From the NCBI RefSeq assembly GCF_017591425.1, contig NW_024467106.1:19210501-19274500 (forward strand): a stretch of 64,000 nucleotides of DNA. Direction: 5' to 3'. Positions 13,868-24,240 of the stretch are shown here, piece by piece. The notes below the pieces were generated by a model, which searched no databases, was not told the origin of the DNA, and was given only the letters and a program-made list of their open reading frames with translations. Within the stretch, counting starts at the first letter, position 1, and each line of letters begins with the position of its first letter. The position numbers and the translations under genes are program-made. Source of the stretch: Ochotona curzoniae. Lineage: Eukaryota; Chordata; Mammalia; Lagomorpha; Ochotonidae.

Positions 13868-14168
13868 AATAGGTTCCATGGATACAATTTATGGTCCCGG
13901 TGTCCCCTGGGTTTCAGCTAAGAAGTCTACCGTTGGTCTTACTGGTTTTCCTTGTAACCAGTACTCTCCTTTTACTGTCTTTGGGGTTTGCATCTTGTCT
14001 TTGCCTTTGGAGGCGTGGGTTACAGTGCGATTTGTAGTGCAGAAGGAATGGGTCGGCAGAGTCACAGAGCACTGGGCGGAGCCGGTGACTGCAGAGACCC
14101 GCGACAGCTCCACTCTCACCCGTGGGAAGCTGACCTTCAGATCTCGTCAGATTCTCTTGAAGGAAGAC
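13868..14168 (+). other. GC-richer block directly 5' of the BUD31 pseudogene, origin unclear
   Basis: Composition rises clearly over the surrounding DNA, with CpGs at 14030-14150. The part next to the pseudogene (14040-14168) could be retrocopied BUD31 5' UTR. The left part (13868-14035) I cannot assign. It holds a 144-codon open frame from 13878 that runs on into the pseudogene, but this shows no family I know. Confidence 0.4.
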
Positions 14169-14754
14169 ACGCCTAAAGTGAAAACGAAGCCCCAAAGCTC
14201 CTCTGGGTGGAGGACGGAAAGAGCAAAGTGGAATCTCTACGGCGCATCTTCAGCACTCACCACCAGAAAGCCCGCTACATCTTTGATCCCTTTTATAAGT
14301 GGAAAGTCATGAGCAGAGCTCTATGAAAACTCTGTTAAAGAAAACTACGACACGGACAAAAACCTGATTGCAAAGTGGAAAGAAGCAAGGCTGCGAGAAT
14401 TTGTGCTGCCTCCGATGTATTCAGACATGGACACCCATGTTGGGACAACCTGCACCTGCCAGATTCCCGAATGTGAGCTGGAAGCGGGCCGCGTTAGTGA
14501 GCGCACACACTGAGATTGTCGGGGCTGTGCGACTGAGGGCCCTTGGATGCTGCCTATCCCCGCCTTGGACTCTGGACCCTGCAGCTTCCTGCCTTTCATG
14601 CCACCCTCTTTGCTCGGATCATTTCTTCTCCCAGGACAGTGTTCCAGGTCCAGGGTGGAGTGGAGAATCTACAGGTCGTGGCTTTGGTGTTCGTCAGCTG
14701 TGACCTGTAAAAATGAAGCATTTAAACCTCAAAAAAAAGAAAAAAAAAAAAAAA
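14169..14754 (+). pseudogene. BUD31P: processed pseudogene of BUD31 (G10 homolog, spliceosomal protein)
   Basis: BUD31 is a conserved 144-residue nuclear splicing factor of the Bact/C complexes, with Cys clusters near its C-terminus. Here a frame-shifting copy is legible. PKVKTK is the N-terminus. [22 protein letters not shown] and DKNLIAKWK lie in the middle. CENLCCLRCIQT, ELEAGRV and CRGC lie toward the C-terminus. There are no introns, and an A-rich tail lies at 14731-14754, so it is a retrocopy. Lesions: the start is ACG (14169-14171); about 25 codons are missing after the GW near residue 14; 2 bp are lost near 14315; a +1/-1 frameshift pair lies around 14380-14430; a C-terminal Cys codon has become TGA (14511-14513). 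It cannot encode the protein. Identification is by recall of the family sequence. Confidence 0.85.
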
Positions 14755-17640
14755 CGAGAAATTCTACAGGATCTGACTCCCACGCAGCCTCTAAAACGGT
14801 TGGTCAGTAGAAGTTGAGAACAGCAAAATGATTACCAGAGGCGGAGGAAAGCATGCGTGGAAAGGTGGGGTCAGCATGGGTACCTGTGTAGACAGCTGGG
14901 CCTGAGGACTTTTTTCCTTCTTTTTATTTTTGGAGTTAAGCGTATGAGCCACTGGAGGGCAGCAGAGACACGGTTTTTAGCTAACAGATACCGACCATTG
15001 GATGGGTTCGTTCAATGAATAGTTTATATGCCATTCCTGCTGCGTGCAATGTATCCACCTTCTTTCTGCTTTGGAATCTGTACCTTTTTACATAGTGTAA
15101 CTGAAAACTCAGAGAATACAGAATTTTAAAGCTACCAAAAATACTCATATCTACTAAGCTCTCCTGAATGCTGCTGCTTTTTCTGCTTTTCCCCAATGTT
15201 GGTTTTCTTTTTGACATGCACATTTTCATAGTAGGACAATATAGGAAAGAAAAAAGTGAAAAGAAAATCCAATTATAGATAACTATTGTTAGCATTTTCA
15301 TAAAATTCTTTACCGTAGAGTATGCTGAGATGTTGGCTTATTGTGTTTATAGAATTGATCTTACAGCATACAGACATAGCCTAGATTCTTGCAACTGTAT
15401 TAGGGTAGTGAACACATATTAATGATTACTCTGAATTTTTTATGTATGAATAATTTTTTAGAAGCTCAGTGTGGCTTATATGTTTATATTACTGTTCAGG
15501 CCAAAACACTTATCCAAATAGAACTTTCTTTCTTCTGTGGAACATATTTATTTCTCCTTGCACATTCTTCAAAATAAGAAAAAATACTTAGGTGAGTTTT
15601 GGAATTGCCTTATATTTGAATCTATCACAGTTATCAAAGAAACATGGCACATGATCATCCTCATAAAATAATTGATCTGTTACTGATTTCATAATAGTAA
15701 GCTAGAATTAAAGTGTTGTGTGGAGCAAAGTAATGTAATTAAATACATGCATTTGTCAATCCAATAGTTCCATTCAGATATCAAATATCGAGGCTAAAGT
15801 TCAGCGCCCCTTGGCTTCACAATGTTTCCCTATAGTTGATCTCCAAACAGATGAGAATGGATGATGCCCTTTTCAATTTGTTTATTATCAAAATTGTCCC
15901 TAAGATACACCTAGTCATTATTTCACATATTAAGGCTTTCAGAAAAAAAAAGTTCACAAATATTTTCCATCCTTGAGGGGTGAAAAACCTAGCAGGAGAA
16001 GAAAAGAAGCAGCTACCTGCTGGGTCAGGTGCCAGATGGTGCAAAGCACAGGTGGTTCAGGGTTCACAAGAGGCTTTTCTGACCTGGCTTTGTCAAGTTC
16101 CCCCAAGAAGGACATGGTTAGATCAGAAACTAAAGGACAACAAAGAAAGAAAAGGATTTGGGGCAAGGAAAAGAGACAGAGACCCAACTTCTTAGGTGAG
16201 GACTGAGTTGTTCAGCATGATGAGAGCAAGGAGAGAGACAAGGTCTGTGAGGAAAGCAACTGGAGATAATCGAGGCATTGGGAAGCCACGTTAGGCAGTT
16301 AGAACTTTATGCGATTGTATGTAGAACTGTATGCGATTGTGATTTGATATTAGCTCAGAACAATATGTGAAAAGCAGGCTGGAAGCTGCGAGAGAGAGGT
16401 GGTCCGTATATTTCAACAAGCTCATGATTTGTTTCACTTTTCGAATGATAAGAAAGTCTTCAACTTTCAGAAAGGAATACAGCAGATGTTGGATCTGTAT
16501 TGAAGGGGTAAATGTGTTTATAAACAATTGCAAATCTACATTCCGGCTTACCTGAAGAGATAATTGCCCTACAGTGTTCCTTCTACTATAATTCCAGCAG
16601 CACTATCTTAATATCTCTTATTCCTACTTATAAAGCAGTACCAATAACTTGAGGTTGCTGACATTGAAGAACACGTTCACTTAATCTTCCATCACTGCTG
16701 TCAAGAATTGGAAACATTTGATCTTTATCCAAACGTGTGCTTCGATTTCACAGAGGGAGGATCCACTTACACTGTGGTCCTTTCTGACCGGCAGGGCAGT
16801 ACTGACCCAGTAGGCCAGCTTCCCTTGTAGAATTTATTTTGGTTACCCAGGAGCATTTGCTTACCCAGGAAACTGTGAGACTACATGGAAATTCATCACA
16901 TTTTATGGTGTAGGTTAAACAGCAAGATCTGCATATTGTGAAGGGAAATGATTGCATAAACTGTATATAACGATCATAAAATACAGCTTCCTCAGCCAGA
17001 ATACGGCAGAGGGTCGGAGGGAATATCAGAAAGGAAATGTCGGATTATAACATTAATACAGCTCTGTGTCTCTGGAGCAAGCCATCTGTTGCTTGTTAAG
17101 GAACAAGCTGGGGAAAATGGAAATTCTTCCAATTCATAATCTTTAAGAGACTTCCATGGAAGTATTTCAAAACTTTAGAATCTGGAAATAAAGGTTTTTA
17201 AATCATTCCAAGTATTATAGAAGCAGATGATGCTAAAGAATAATTAAACGTGGACAGAAATCACATGAAAACAAAAGTGAGTCAAAGAAGTACTTGATTT
17301 TTTTACAAAGTATTAGATTTTAGTTACATCATCTGATATTTACTTAAAACTGCTTAAATATAGTTGTCAAAAATTTCTTCTAGATTGTGCATTAGTTGCA
17401 ATGGTTTGTCAGAAAATGGATAAAAGAGAATTGGCAAGTGGCGTTCCTTAGGTAATTTTTAAAGATACAATGATTTTTATATGTAATTATCAAAATACTG
17501 TGTCTCTAAGACCTACACGACTCAAGTAAAAGTATTAACATTTATAAGGCAAAAGTTAAAAACATGAACTTATTTTCATTTAAACTTAATTTTAATAACA
17601 AATCTCTCCCTTCCCCCATGTGTGTGCGAGAAAAAGAGAC
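14755..17640. other. intergenic DNA with a short tandem duplication
   Basis: No gene recognised. An 18 bp sequence AGAACTTTATGCGATTGT (16301-16318) recurs at 16323-16340 with one mismatch, giving a 22 bp tandem duplication. Confidence 0.5.
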
Positions 17641-18235
17641 CTCAAAACAATGTTTTTAATTTATATAAAGGAAAAATAATTTGCACATTTCATATATACA
17701 ATTTAAGAGCATAACGATACTTTCCACCTCTCTCTCTCCCTCTTTTCTCATTTCCTCCATTTTTTTTAATTATACTTCTAAACTACTTCTCAATAAAAAA
17801 CTGAACCCTACACTAAGCAAAAAATTAAATATGTAGTAGATAGAAAACTCGCTATTCTGGAGTATGGTCAAGGACAATAAATAATCATCAAATCCCCAAA
17901 TTCAACTTCACTCATATTTTCTAAATTTGCACTTTACATATGAGTTACTGTAAATCAGAGAAGAGGTGTATTTGCCTTTTGGGGAAAATCTTACTTCACT
18001 AAGCATATGATCCTCAATTATATCTAACCTGGTGTGAAAGACACTGGACTTTTTTTTTTTATTATTCCTGAGTACTTTTTATTGCTGAACAGTACTCCAT
18101 TAGTGTACATTCACCACAATTTCTTTATCTTAGCTGTTGTGTGTAGGTACAGAGAACTCTATCATATGCTGAATTCACTTATTTTGGGTAAATTTCCAGT
18201 GAAGACAGAAGGGTTAGAAAAACAATTCAATTAAA
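17641..18235 (-). mobile_element. L1 3' end (ORF2 C-terminus and 3' UTR), antisense
   Basis: Read on the minus strand, the right part resembles the last codons of L1 ORF2 (complement of ACTTCACTAAGCATATGATCCTC and CAGTACTCCATTAGTGTACATTC). The left part resembles the 3' UTR (TTTACATATGAGTTACTGTAAATCAGAGAAG). The same 3' UTR type occurs at 63.0-63.3 kb. Confidence 0.7.
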
Positions 18236-18239
18236 TAAT

Positions 18240-18888
18240 AGAAGACATTTTCTCCAATTTGAAGAAAGCTATTGGCATCCAAGTGCAGTAGCATATAGAA
18301 CTCCTAAAAGATGTTATCCTAACACATCCTCACCACAAGTATTACAGTCACACTTTCAAAAGTAAATTATAAAGAAAAGATTCTAACATAAGAAAAACGT
18401 TAGATTACCTTCAAAGGGTCTCTAATTAAATCGACAAACGGTTGCTCATCAAAAACCCTGTAGGCTGGGAGCGAATGAAGAGACACAGTCCAACCCTAAC
18501 AGAAAAATGGAATCCAGAACACTATGTCCAGTGAAGTTCTCATTTACAAATGAAGGTGAAATAAAGACTTTCCAATCCAAACAGAAATTAAAATCACTTG
18601 TAACTGCTCATCCAGCCTTACAATTAATACTTAAGGATGTGCTACATGCAGAAAACAGGAAAACGGACAGCGTCATGAAAGCGTAGAAGACAGAAGATCT
18701 GAAAGCACAAGTGAAATCCAAAACAAGCAATAAGGTTATCGGTGGGAGAATGGCAGGGCCAAGCCTTTACTTATCAATGATAACCTTGAATGTGAACGGC
18801 ATAAATTCCTCCAATGAAACATACAGGTTAGCTGAATGGAATGAAAAATAGAATTTACCTATTTACTACCTGCAAGAAACACACCTTT
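18240..18888 (+). mobile_element. L1 fragment: end of ORF1 and start of ORF2
   Basis: The sequence reads like the C-terminal part of L1 ORF1 (CCAGCCTTACAATTAATACTTAAGGATGTG), then a short spacer. An ORF2 start follows at 18750 with ATGGCAGGGCCAAGC, translating to MAGPSLYLSMITLNVNGI and later YYLQETH. These match the first strand and the QETHL motif of the L1 endonuclease domain. The frame has stops. The L1 is cut by the SINE at 18889 and resumes briefly after it. Confidence 0.75.
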
Positions 18889-19207
18889 GGGCTGGTGTGA
18901 TGGCTTAATTGGCTGGTTTTCTACCTGCAAGCACTGCCATCCCATGTGGATGCTGGTTTGTGTCTCAGCTTCTCCGCTTCCCATCCGGCTTCTTGCTTAT
19001 GACCCAGGAAAGCAGAGGAAGACAGCCCAAAGTCTTGGGAGCCTACACCCACATACGAGACCTGGAAGTAGCTGCTGGCTCCTGGCTGCAGATGAGCTCA
19101 GCTCTGACCATTATAATCATGTAGAAAGTGAACCAGCTAGTGGAGGCTCTTCTCTGTCTCTCCTTCTCTGCCTTTCCAATAAAAGTAAGTAAATACACAG
19201 ACACATG

Positions 19208-19237
<30 letters not shown>
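18889..19237 (+). mobile_element. CSINE with (CA)n tail, nested in L1
   Basis: A plus-strand copy from GGGCTGGTGTGATGGCTTAA through GGAAGCAGAGGAAGAC, CTGGCTCCTGGC and CTCTGTCTCTCC to CCAATAAAAGTAAGTAAA. The A-rich tail runs into a CA dinucleotide run (about 19205-19236). L1 ORF2 sequence (RLKIKEWK in translation, near 19270) resumes on the far side. Confidence 0.85.
19205..19236 (+). repeat. (CA)n microsatellite
   Basis: About 16 CA units that apparently grew from the tail of the upstream SINE. Confidence 0.95.
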
Positions 19238-19239
<2 letters not shown>

Positions 19240-19320
19240 CCTCACTACACTAAAAAAGATACATACAGACTGAAAATTAAAGAATGGAAATATACAGTCT
19301 AGGCTAGTGGAAATTAAAAA
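19238..19320 (+). mobile_element. L1 ORF2 remainder after the nested SINE
   Basis: CATACAGACTGAAAATTAAAGAATGG translates as YRLKIKEWK, the stretch that follows QETHL in L1 endonuclease. It therefore continues the fragment interrupted at 18889. Confidence 0.6.
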
Positions 19321-19329
19321 AAAAAAAGT

Positions 19330-19490
19330 GAGCAGGAGTCCAGACACTTGGACTATCTTCTGTTGTTTCACAGGCACTGCAGCAGGAAGCCGGGTCAGAA
19401 GTGGAACAGCCAGGACGTGAACCAGTGCCTGTACGTGAGGCCAGTATCGCAGGCTGTGGTTTACCTGCTATGCTACGGCTAATGCAGAAT
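19330..19490 (-). mobile_element. SINE 5' fragment
   Basis: GCAGGAAGCCGGGTCAGAAGTGGAACAGCCAGGACGTGAACCAGTGCC is the head half of an old minus-strand C-repeat type SINE. The tail half is absent. Confidence 0.6.
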
Positions 19491-19494
19491 ATGC

Positions 19495-19790
19495 TGCGTT
19501 TGTCTTTTTTTGAGTTTGGCCTATTTCACTCAACATAATATCCTCCAGCTGCAACCATTTTAATGCCAATGAAATAATTTTATTCTTTTATGTAGACACA
19601 TAGTATTCAATTGTGTATTCATATGAATATGCACATCTTCTATACCCATTCATCTGATAACGGACACCTTAGTTTTGGCGCCTGTGAAGAGTGGTTTTAT
19701 AAACACAGCAGTGCAGGTGTATCTGATAGCATATGTTCATGTCTTTGGGGTATATATGTAACAATGGTGTATTATGCTGAATCATAAGGC
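19495..19790 (-). mobile_element. L1 3' end fragment, antisense
   Basis: TTTGGCCTATTTCACTCAACATAATATCCTCCAGCTGCAACC and CATTCATCTGATAACGGACACCTTAG are the complement of the last coding part of L1 ORF2. Confidence 0.75.
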
Positions 19791-20468
19791 GAGTTCCTTA
19801 TAAGAGTTTCCCCCTTATCTTTCATTGAGGAAAATGTGGTTCTGGTGATTTGGAAGAGGAAAGAGGAGAACAAAAAGAAACAAAAATAATAACAATTTTG
19901 AGAAGGAGTAGAGTATAAAGAGATAACGATGTGAAAGGGGGTGGTAGGCATTGCCTGATGGCTATGGAGATACAGGAAGGGAGTTTGAGGGAGTCCTCTT
20001 TGTGGGAGAAGCAAGGTTAGCATATGACACAGATTCTGGGTGAGAGGGTAAAAATAGAGAAGGCATCAACTCAGAGAGGCAGGCATGGGTGAGAATACTT
20101 CTGGAAAGTTACGGACCACTTAATCACAAACTAGCAGTCAGTGTGCGGCTAAAAGCAGCCGTCTAGCTTGGAAGACACCACACAGACAATGCCTTTCTGA
20201 CCCTAAATCATACGCAATGTCTTGGATGGGAGTCAGAATTCACAGGGAGTGTGGGAAAGGAAGGAGGCCCAGCTCTGGTGGTTTAAAGAAATCCATAATA
20301 AATATGGGATGGCTCTTGGGAGGCTCAAACTTTATAAATTTTGAGCTCACTTGGAGAATCTATTGTACATTCCTTTCCTCCTGTACGCTTGCACAATATT
20401 GTCAGGAATGTACTCTTTTCATGCCTACCAGTGTGCTAGCAAAATGCCTCCTAGCGTTATGTTTAAGA

Positions 20469-20578
20469 GGTCTTCCAAAATTTGTGAGAAAATGGAAGTA
20501 AATTTCAAAAAAATCTTCAAATCTGTGCATAATTTTTTTTTCACAATATGCACGTTCCATGAACTTTTGGACAATTCC
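20469..20578. mobile_element. mariner-like short inverted-repeat element
   Basis: GGTCTTCCAAAATTTGTGAGAAAATGG at the left and CGTTCCATGAACTTTTGGACAATTCCC at the right form degraded inverted termini. The core AATTTCAAAA...TGTGCATAATTTTTTTTTCACAATATGCA resembles mammalian mariner-derived elements. Non-coding. Confidence 0.5.
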
Positions 20579-21619
20579 CTTGCACTTTTGTTGCACAGGC
20601 AGGAGAGCTTGGACACCACTCCAAAAGAAGAAGAAATTGATCAGCACTACATAAATATTTTTCAAACATACATGAGAGTGATTTTCTTATATCTCCCACA
20701 CAATAAATCTGCACAAATTAACTAGCTTTCTGAAAAAAAAAGAGTAGAGGCTATATGTTAATTTACCAAACATCTACTGACATGAACTGCATAAAACACA
20801 GTGAGTTCTTCCTCCAGTTAGAAGAGTTATTGCAGATATTTCTGCTCATGTCCTAACCTCACCACAATATTTGGCAAAGAACTAGCCAGCATCTACCACT
20901 CTGTTCTTCCTTCAAAGCAGAAAATGAAGCTCACGAGACACTCCATGTGCTACAGGTAATTAATTACTTCTGAGACCAGTGCAGTAAGATTGTAGAAGCA
21001 TAATTCTTTGCTGTGGCCATAACACAGAAAGATTTGTAAGAAAGGGGACAGAAAACCATAGAGGACTTGAGAGAGGAGAGGGATTCAACTGGATACAGTC
21101 GAAGGTCTCGGAGTGGCTTGGATGAGATTTCATCTGCGCCAGAGGAAATTCCTGATGGATGATTAGGTGCTGTTTCATTCATTAATGGAAGGCAGGTGAT
21201 ATCTATTGTGTTGTAGGATACCAAAAGTCCTTGACTGAGTTTTGAGTCATGTTGAAAATAATTTGAAAAGTGCTTTGGGTCTTCCTGAAGAGTCTCACAC
21301 CCTGTTGCACTGAGGATACCTAGTCCTAGAAGAGGAGGCTCAAGAACACTCAAAAATGTTTCACAGAAGCCTAAGCGATCCAAAGTCTCAAAGTTACATC
21401 AGCTCTCACCCTCAATACAATCTTGGAAAGGAAAAAGGGGCAGAGTTAAATGTTTGTAGGAAAAAGGGTTAGACCAAGGAGCCAAAGTCAAGATTCAAAA
21501 TTTGAATGGGATCAGGCATTGATCCTGAGTGAAGTTAGAGTGACCCTAGAGTTAAATGCCCTCTTGTCACGTATAGCTTAGTTGGAGTGATTTTTGGTAG
21601 CTTGCAGTTTTTAAGACAT
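20579..21619. other. intergenic DNA, no gene seen
   Basis: A 139-codon minus-strand open frame (20964-21383) has no recognisable domain and no supporting context. I do not call it a gene. Confidence 0.45.
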
Positions 21620-22554
21620 TTTTGCCTTTCATCTAAATCATGTAATTTGTGCATGTAGAGTCATTTATAGTGTTCCTTTATTGTCCTTTCCATGTCTATG
21701 CAGTCTGTAGTGGTAACTCCTCTGACACTGCGCTTTCTCCCACCACTGAACCATCTGTCTGGCTAGAATTTAAAACAGCAAACCACTCTTGTTTCATGGA
21801 TATCCGGTGTGTCTATATTCCACTTTCTTTATTTCTGCTCTTACATGAATTATTTCCTTCTTCTGCTTCTGTTGGGTTCAATTTGTTGTTATCTACTAGT
21901 CCATTCATCTAAGAGGACTCTTTTTTTTTACTTTTCAATGTAATTGTCTGATAATATAAATGAACTAATGCTTTAGTTGCATTCTATCAATTACAAAATG
22001 TTGTATGCTTAGTTTTCGTTCATTTAACATTTTCTAATTCTCTTGGGTTTGCTTTTCTTTTGATCCGTAAATTGTTTGGTTTCAAAACATTTTGGAATTT
22101 TCCAGATGTATATTCATTGTTTATTTCTAATTTAATTTCATTATGGTTGGAGGACATGATTATGGTTTCAATTATTATAAGTTGAGTTTTGTTTTATGGC
22201 CCAGAATATGGTGTGTAAGTGAATGGTCCATGAACACTTGGAAAGGTTATGTATTGGGCTCTTGCTGGAGAAACTGCTTCATGAATGTTAAGTAGATTTT
22301 GAAGTCTTCTTCTTTGCTTTGATCTAGCCCTCCCATAGATTACTGAATATAGATCTCCAACTGAATTTATTACCAGTGTCATTCAATACCTCTTCTCAGG
22401 ATCATATGCATTTAGGACTATTTTGGTTTTTTTTTTTTTTTCGAAAAATGTGCCTCCTTATCAGTATTTAATGTCCCTTGTTATCTGTGCTAATATACCT
22501 TATTTGGAAATATAACCTGAGTGGTATTAAAGTATTCACTCCAGATTGCTTTCT

Positions 22555-22858
22555 TCAAAAAAAAATTACTGAGTTGCTTATTTGAGAGGCAATGAGGGAG
22601 AGAGGTTGAGATTTTCCATCTACTCCATACTGGACCCACTGGCTGGGACTGGACTAGATTAAAGACAGGAAGCTTAATCCACACCCAGGTCTTCTATGCA
22701 AGGAGCAAGGTCCCAAGGACTTAGGTCATCTTCTATTGTTTTTACAAAAGCACTAGCAGGGAACTGAATTGGGAATGGAGCAGTCTGAACTAGAGCTGGA
22801 GATTCAATATGAGATGCCAGAATTTCATTAGTTGTTTAGCCCACCATGCCACATGCAG
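22555..22858 (-). mobile_element. old SINE, antisense
   Basis: Tail side AAAAAAATTACTGAGTTGCTTATTTGAGAGGCAATG at the left, then CACACCCAGGTCTTCTATG and AGCAGGGAACTGAATTGGGAATGGAGCAG, ending TTTAGCCCACCATGCCACATGC. The block order matches the C-repeat but with heavy divergence. Confidence 0.65.
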
Positions 22859-23035
22859 GTCCTTTCAATATATTTTTATGTGGTTTTCATAGTATGCATT
22901 TTTTTCTATATGCATTTATACTTAAACTCTGACACTGTGCTTTCTCCCACCACTATTATAGGTTTTCCTATAATTGACATATATCTGAGCCCTTTTGTTC
23001 TAAAACTTGTACATTCTATTTATTTGGCTTTTTAA

Positions 23036-23341
23036 AAAAATGATTCATGTGCTTATTTTAAAGAGAGTTGAGAGAGAAAAGGAAAACATTCCATCTTCTG
23101 GTTCATTTCCCAAACAGCCGTGATGGTGAGAACCAGGTCAGGCTGAAGCCTGGGTGACCATTTGGGTCTCCTGTGTGGGTGGCAGGGGCCTGAGTGCTCA
23201 GGTCACCTGCTGCTTTCCCACTAACATCCTCAGGGAGCCTGATCAGAAGTGGAACAGCCAGAATTGGAATGGAATGGACACGTTTGTGGGACGTTGCTGT
23301 CCCAGGTGGTGGCTTAACTCACTGTACCATAACACTGGTCC
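23036..23341 (-). mobile_element. old SINE, antisense
   Basis: Starts AAAAAATGATTCATGTGCTTATTTTAAAGAGAG. It contains TTTGGGTCTCCTGTGTGGGTGGCAGGGGCC and GATCAGAAGTGGAACAGCCAG, and ends GTGGCTTAACTCACTGTACCATAACACTGGTCC, a tRNA-like head. Confidence 0.7.
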
Positions 23342-23429
23342 CTATTTCTCTCTTTTCAGATCAATCGAAGGTTTGCTTTGTCTTCTCTCTTCCACCATTG
23401 AGCCCATTCAGATATATATGTGTGTTTGC

Positions 23430-23433
<4 letters not shown>

Positions 23434-23467
<34 letters not shown>
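23434..23467 (+). repeat. (TG)n microsatellite
   Basis: About 17 TG units, directly after the mixed ATATATGTGTG stretch. Confidence 0.95.
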
Positions 23468-23469
<2 letters not shown>

Positions 23470-24240
23470 CAGACACTATAATTGTTACTTCTTACACTTA
23501 CATTAGGTTAATTTTTATAGTCTTTTCCTTAAAACATGTACTTTTAAGCTTACTTTAGGAACATTCACCTTTATCTTACAGAGTGTATTTATAACATGGG
23601 CTTGCCCAGGTCTGTCTGACAATATCTAGGCTGTCTTAGAATTTGTACCTATTAATGATACGCTCTCAACAATTCATTATTTTTTCTTTGTTCCAAGTAA
23701 CTTCAGCTTTCTTTCAAGTAACTATAATTGGTCCACAATATTTTGAGATCCTTGACTACTTAAAAATCCTCTCAAGATATCAATTTTGTGATGTGTTTAT
23801 TTTAGCCAGCCATCAACCCACTTAGATTTAGACTACAATCTCACTCTCTCCTTCTGTGGGTGGTGTCTGTAATCTATGAAAGCTTTCTATGCTTTCCGGA
23901 TCTACTACACACATATGCTTCACTGCATTAGTCTTGGAGATAGGTGGATATTTATACTCTAGGTCATTTTTCAAAGTCACTTATTTTTGTCCCTTTCATT
24001 TGCATCCATGGATGAGAACTTGTGTCAGTTCACACACAGAGTCAGGAAATCTCTTTTTCCAGTCCTCTCCTCTCTGAAATTTCCTCCTAACTTCTTGTTG
24101 CCTATGGTTCTTTTTCCTAGTTCTCTGATTACAAAGCAGGGCTATTTCTCAGAGTTTTTGGCAGATCCTCTGGGTGCAGTCTATCAGACTGAGGGTGACC
24201 TCAGGATGAACTAATGAAGGAAAAGAGAAAGAGAATATAA

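Larger units (their letters stand above)
21620..24240 (-). mobile_element. old antisense L1-like block split by two SINEs
   Basis: Phrases such as TTTCATTATGGTTGGAGGACATGATTATGG, ATGGTCCATGAACACTTGGAAAGGTTATGTATTGG and CCTTATCAGTATTTAATGTCCCTTGTTATC match the antisense of an ancient mammalian L1 (L1M type) as I remember it. Minus-strand SINEs interrupt it at 22555-22858 and 23036-23341. A TG microsatellite lies at 23434-23467. Boundaries and subfamily are uncertain, especially to the right of 23500. Confidence 0.5.

Noticed and set aside
20964..21383. 139-codon minus-strand open frame
   Set aside because: No recognisable domain, no promoter or splice context, and length within chance for 64 kb.
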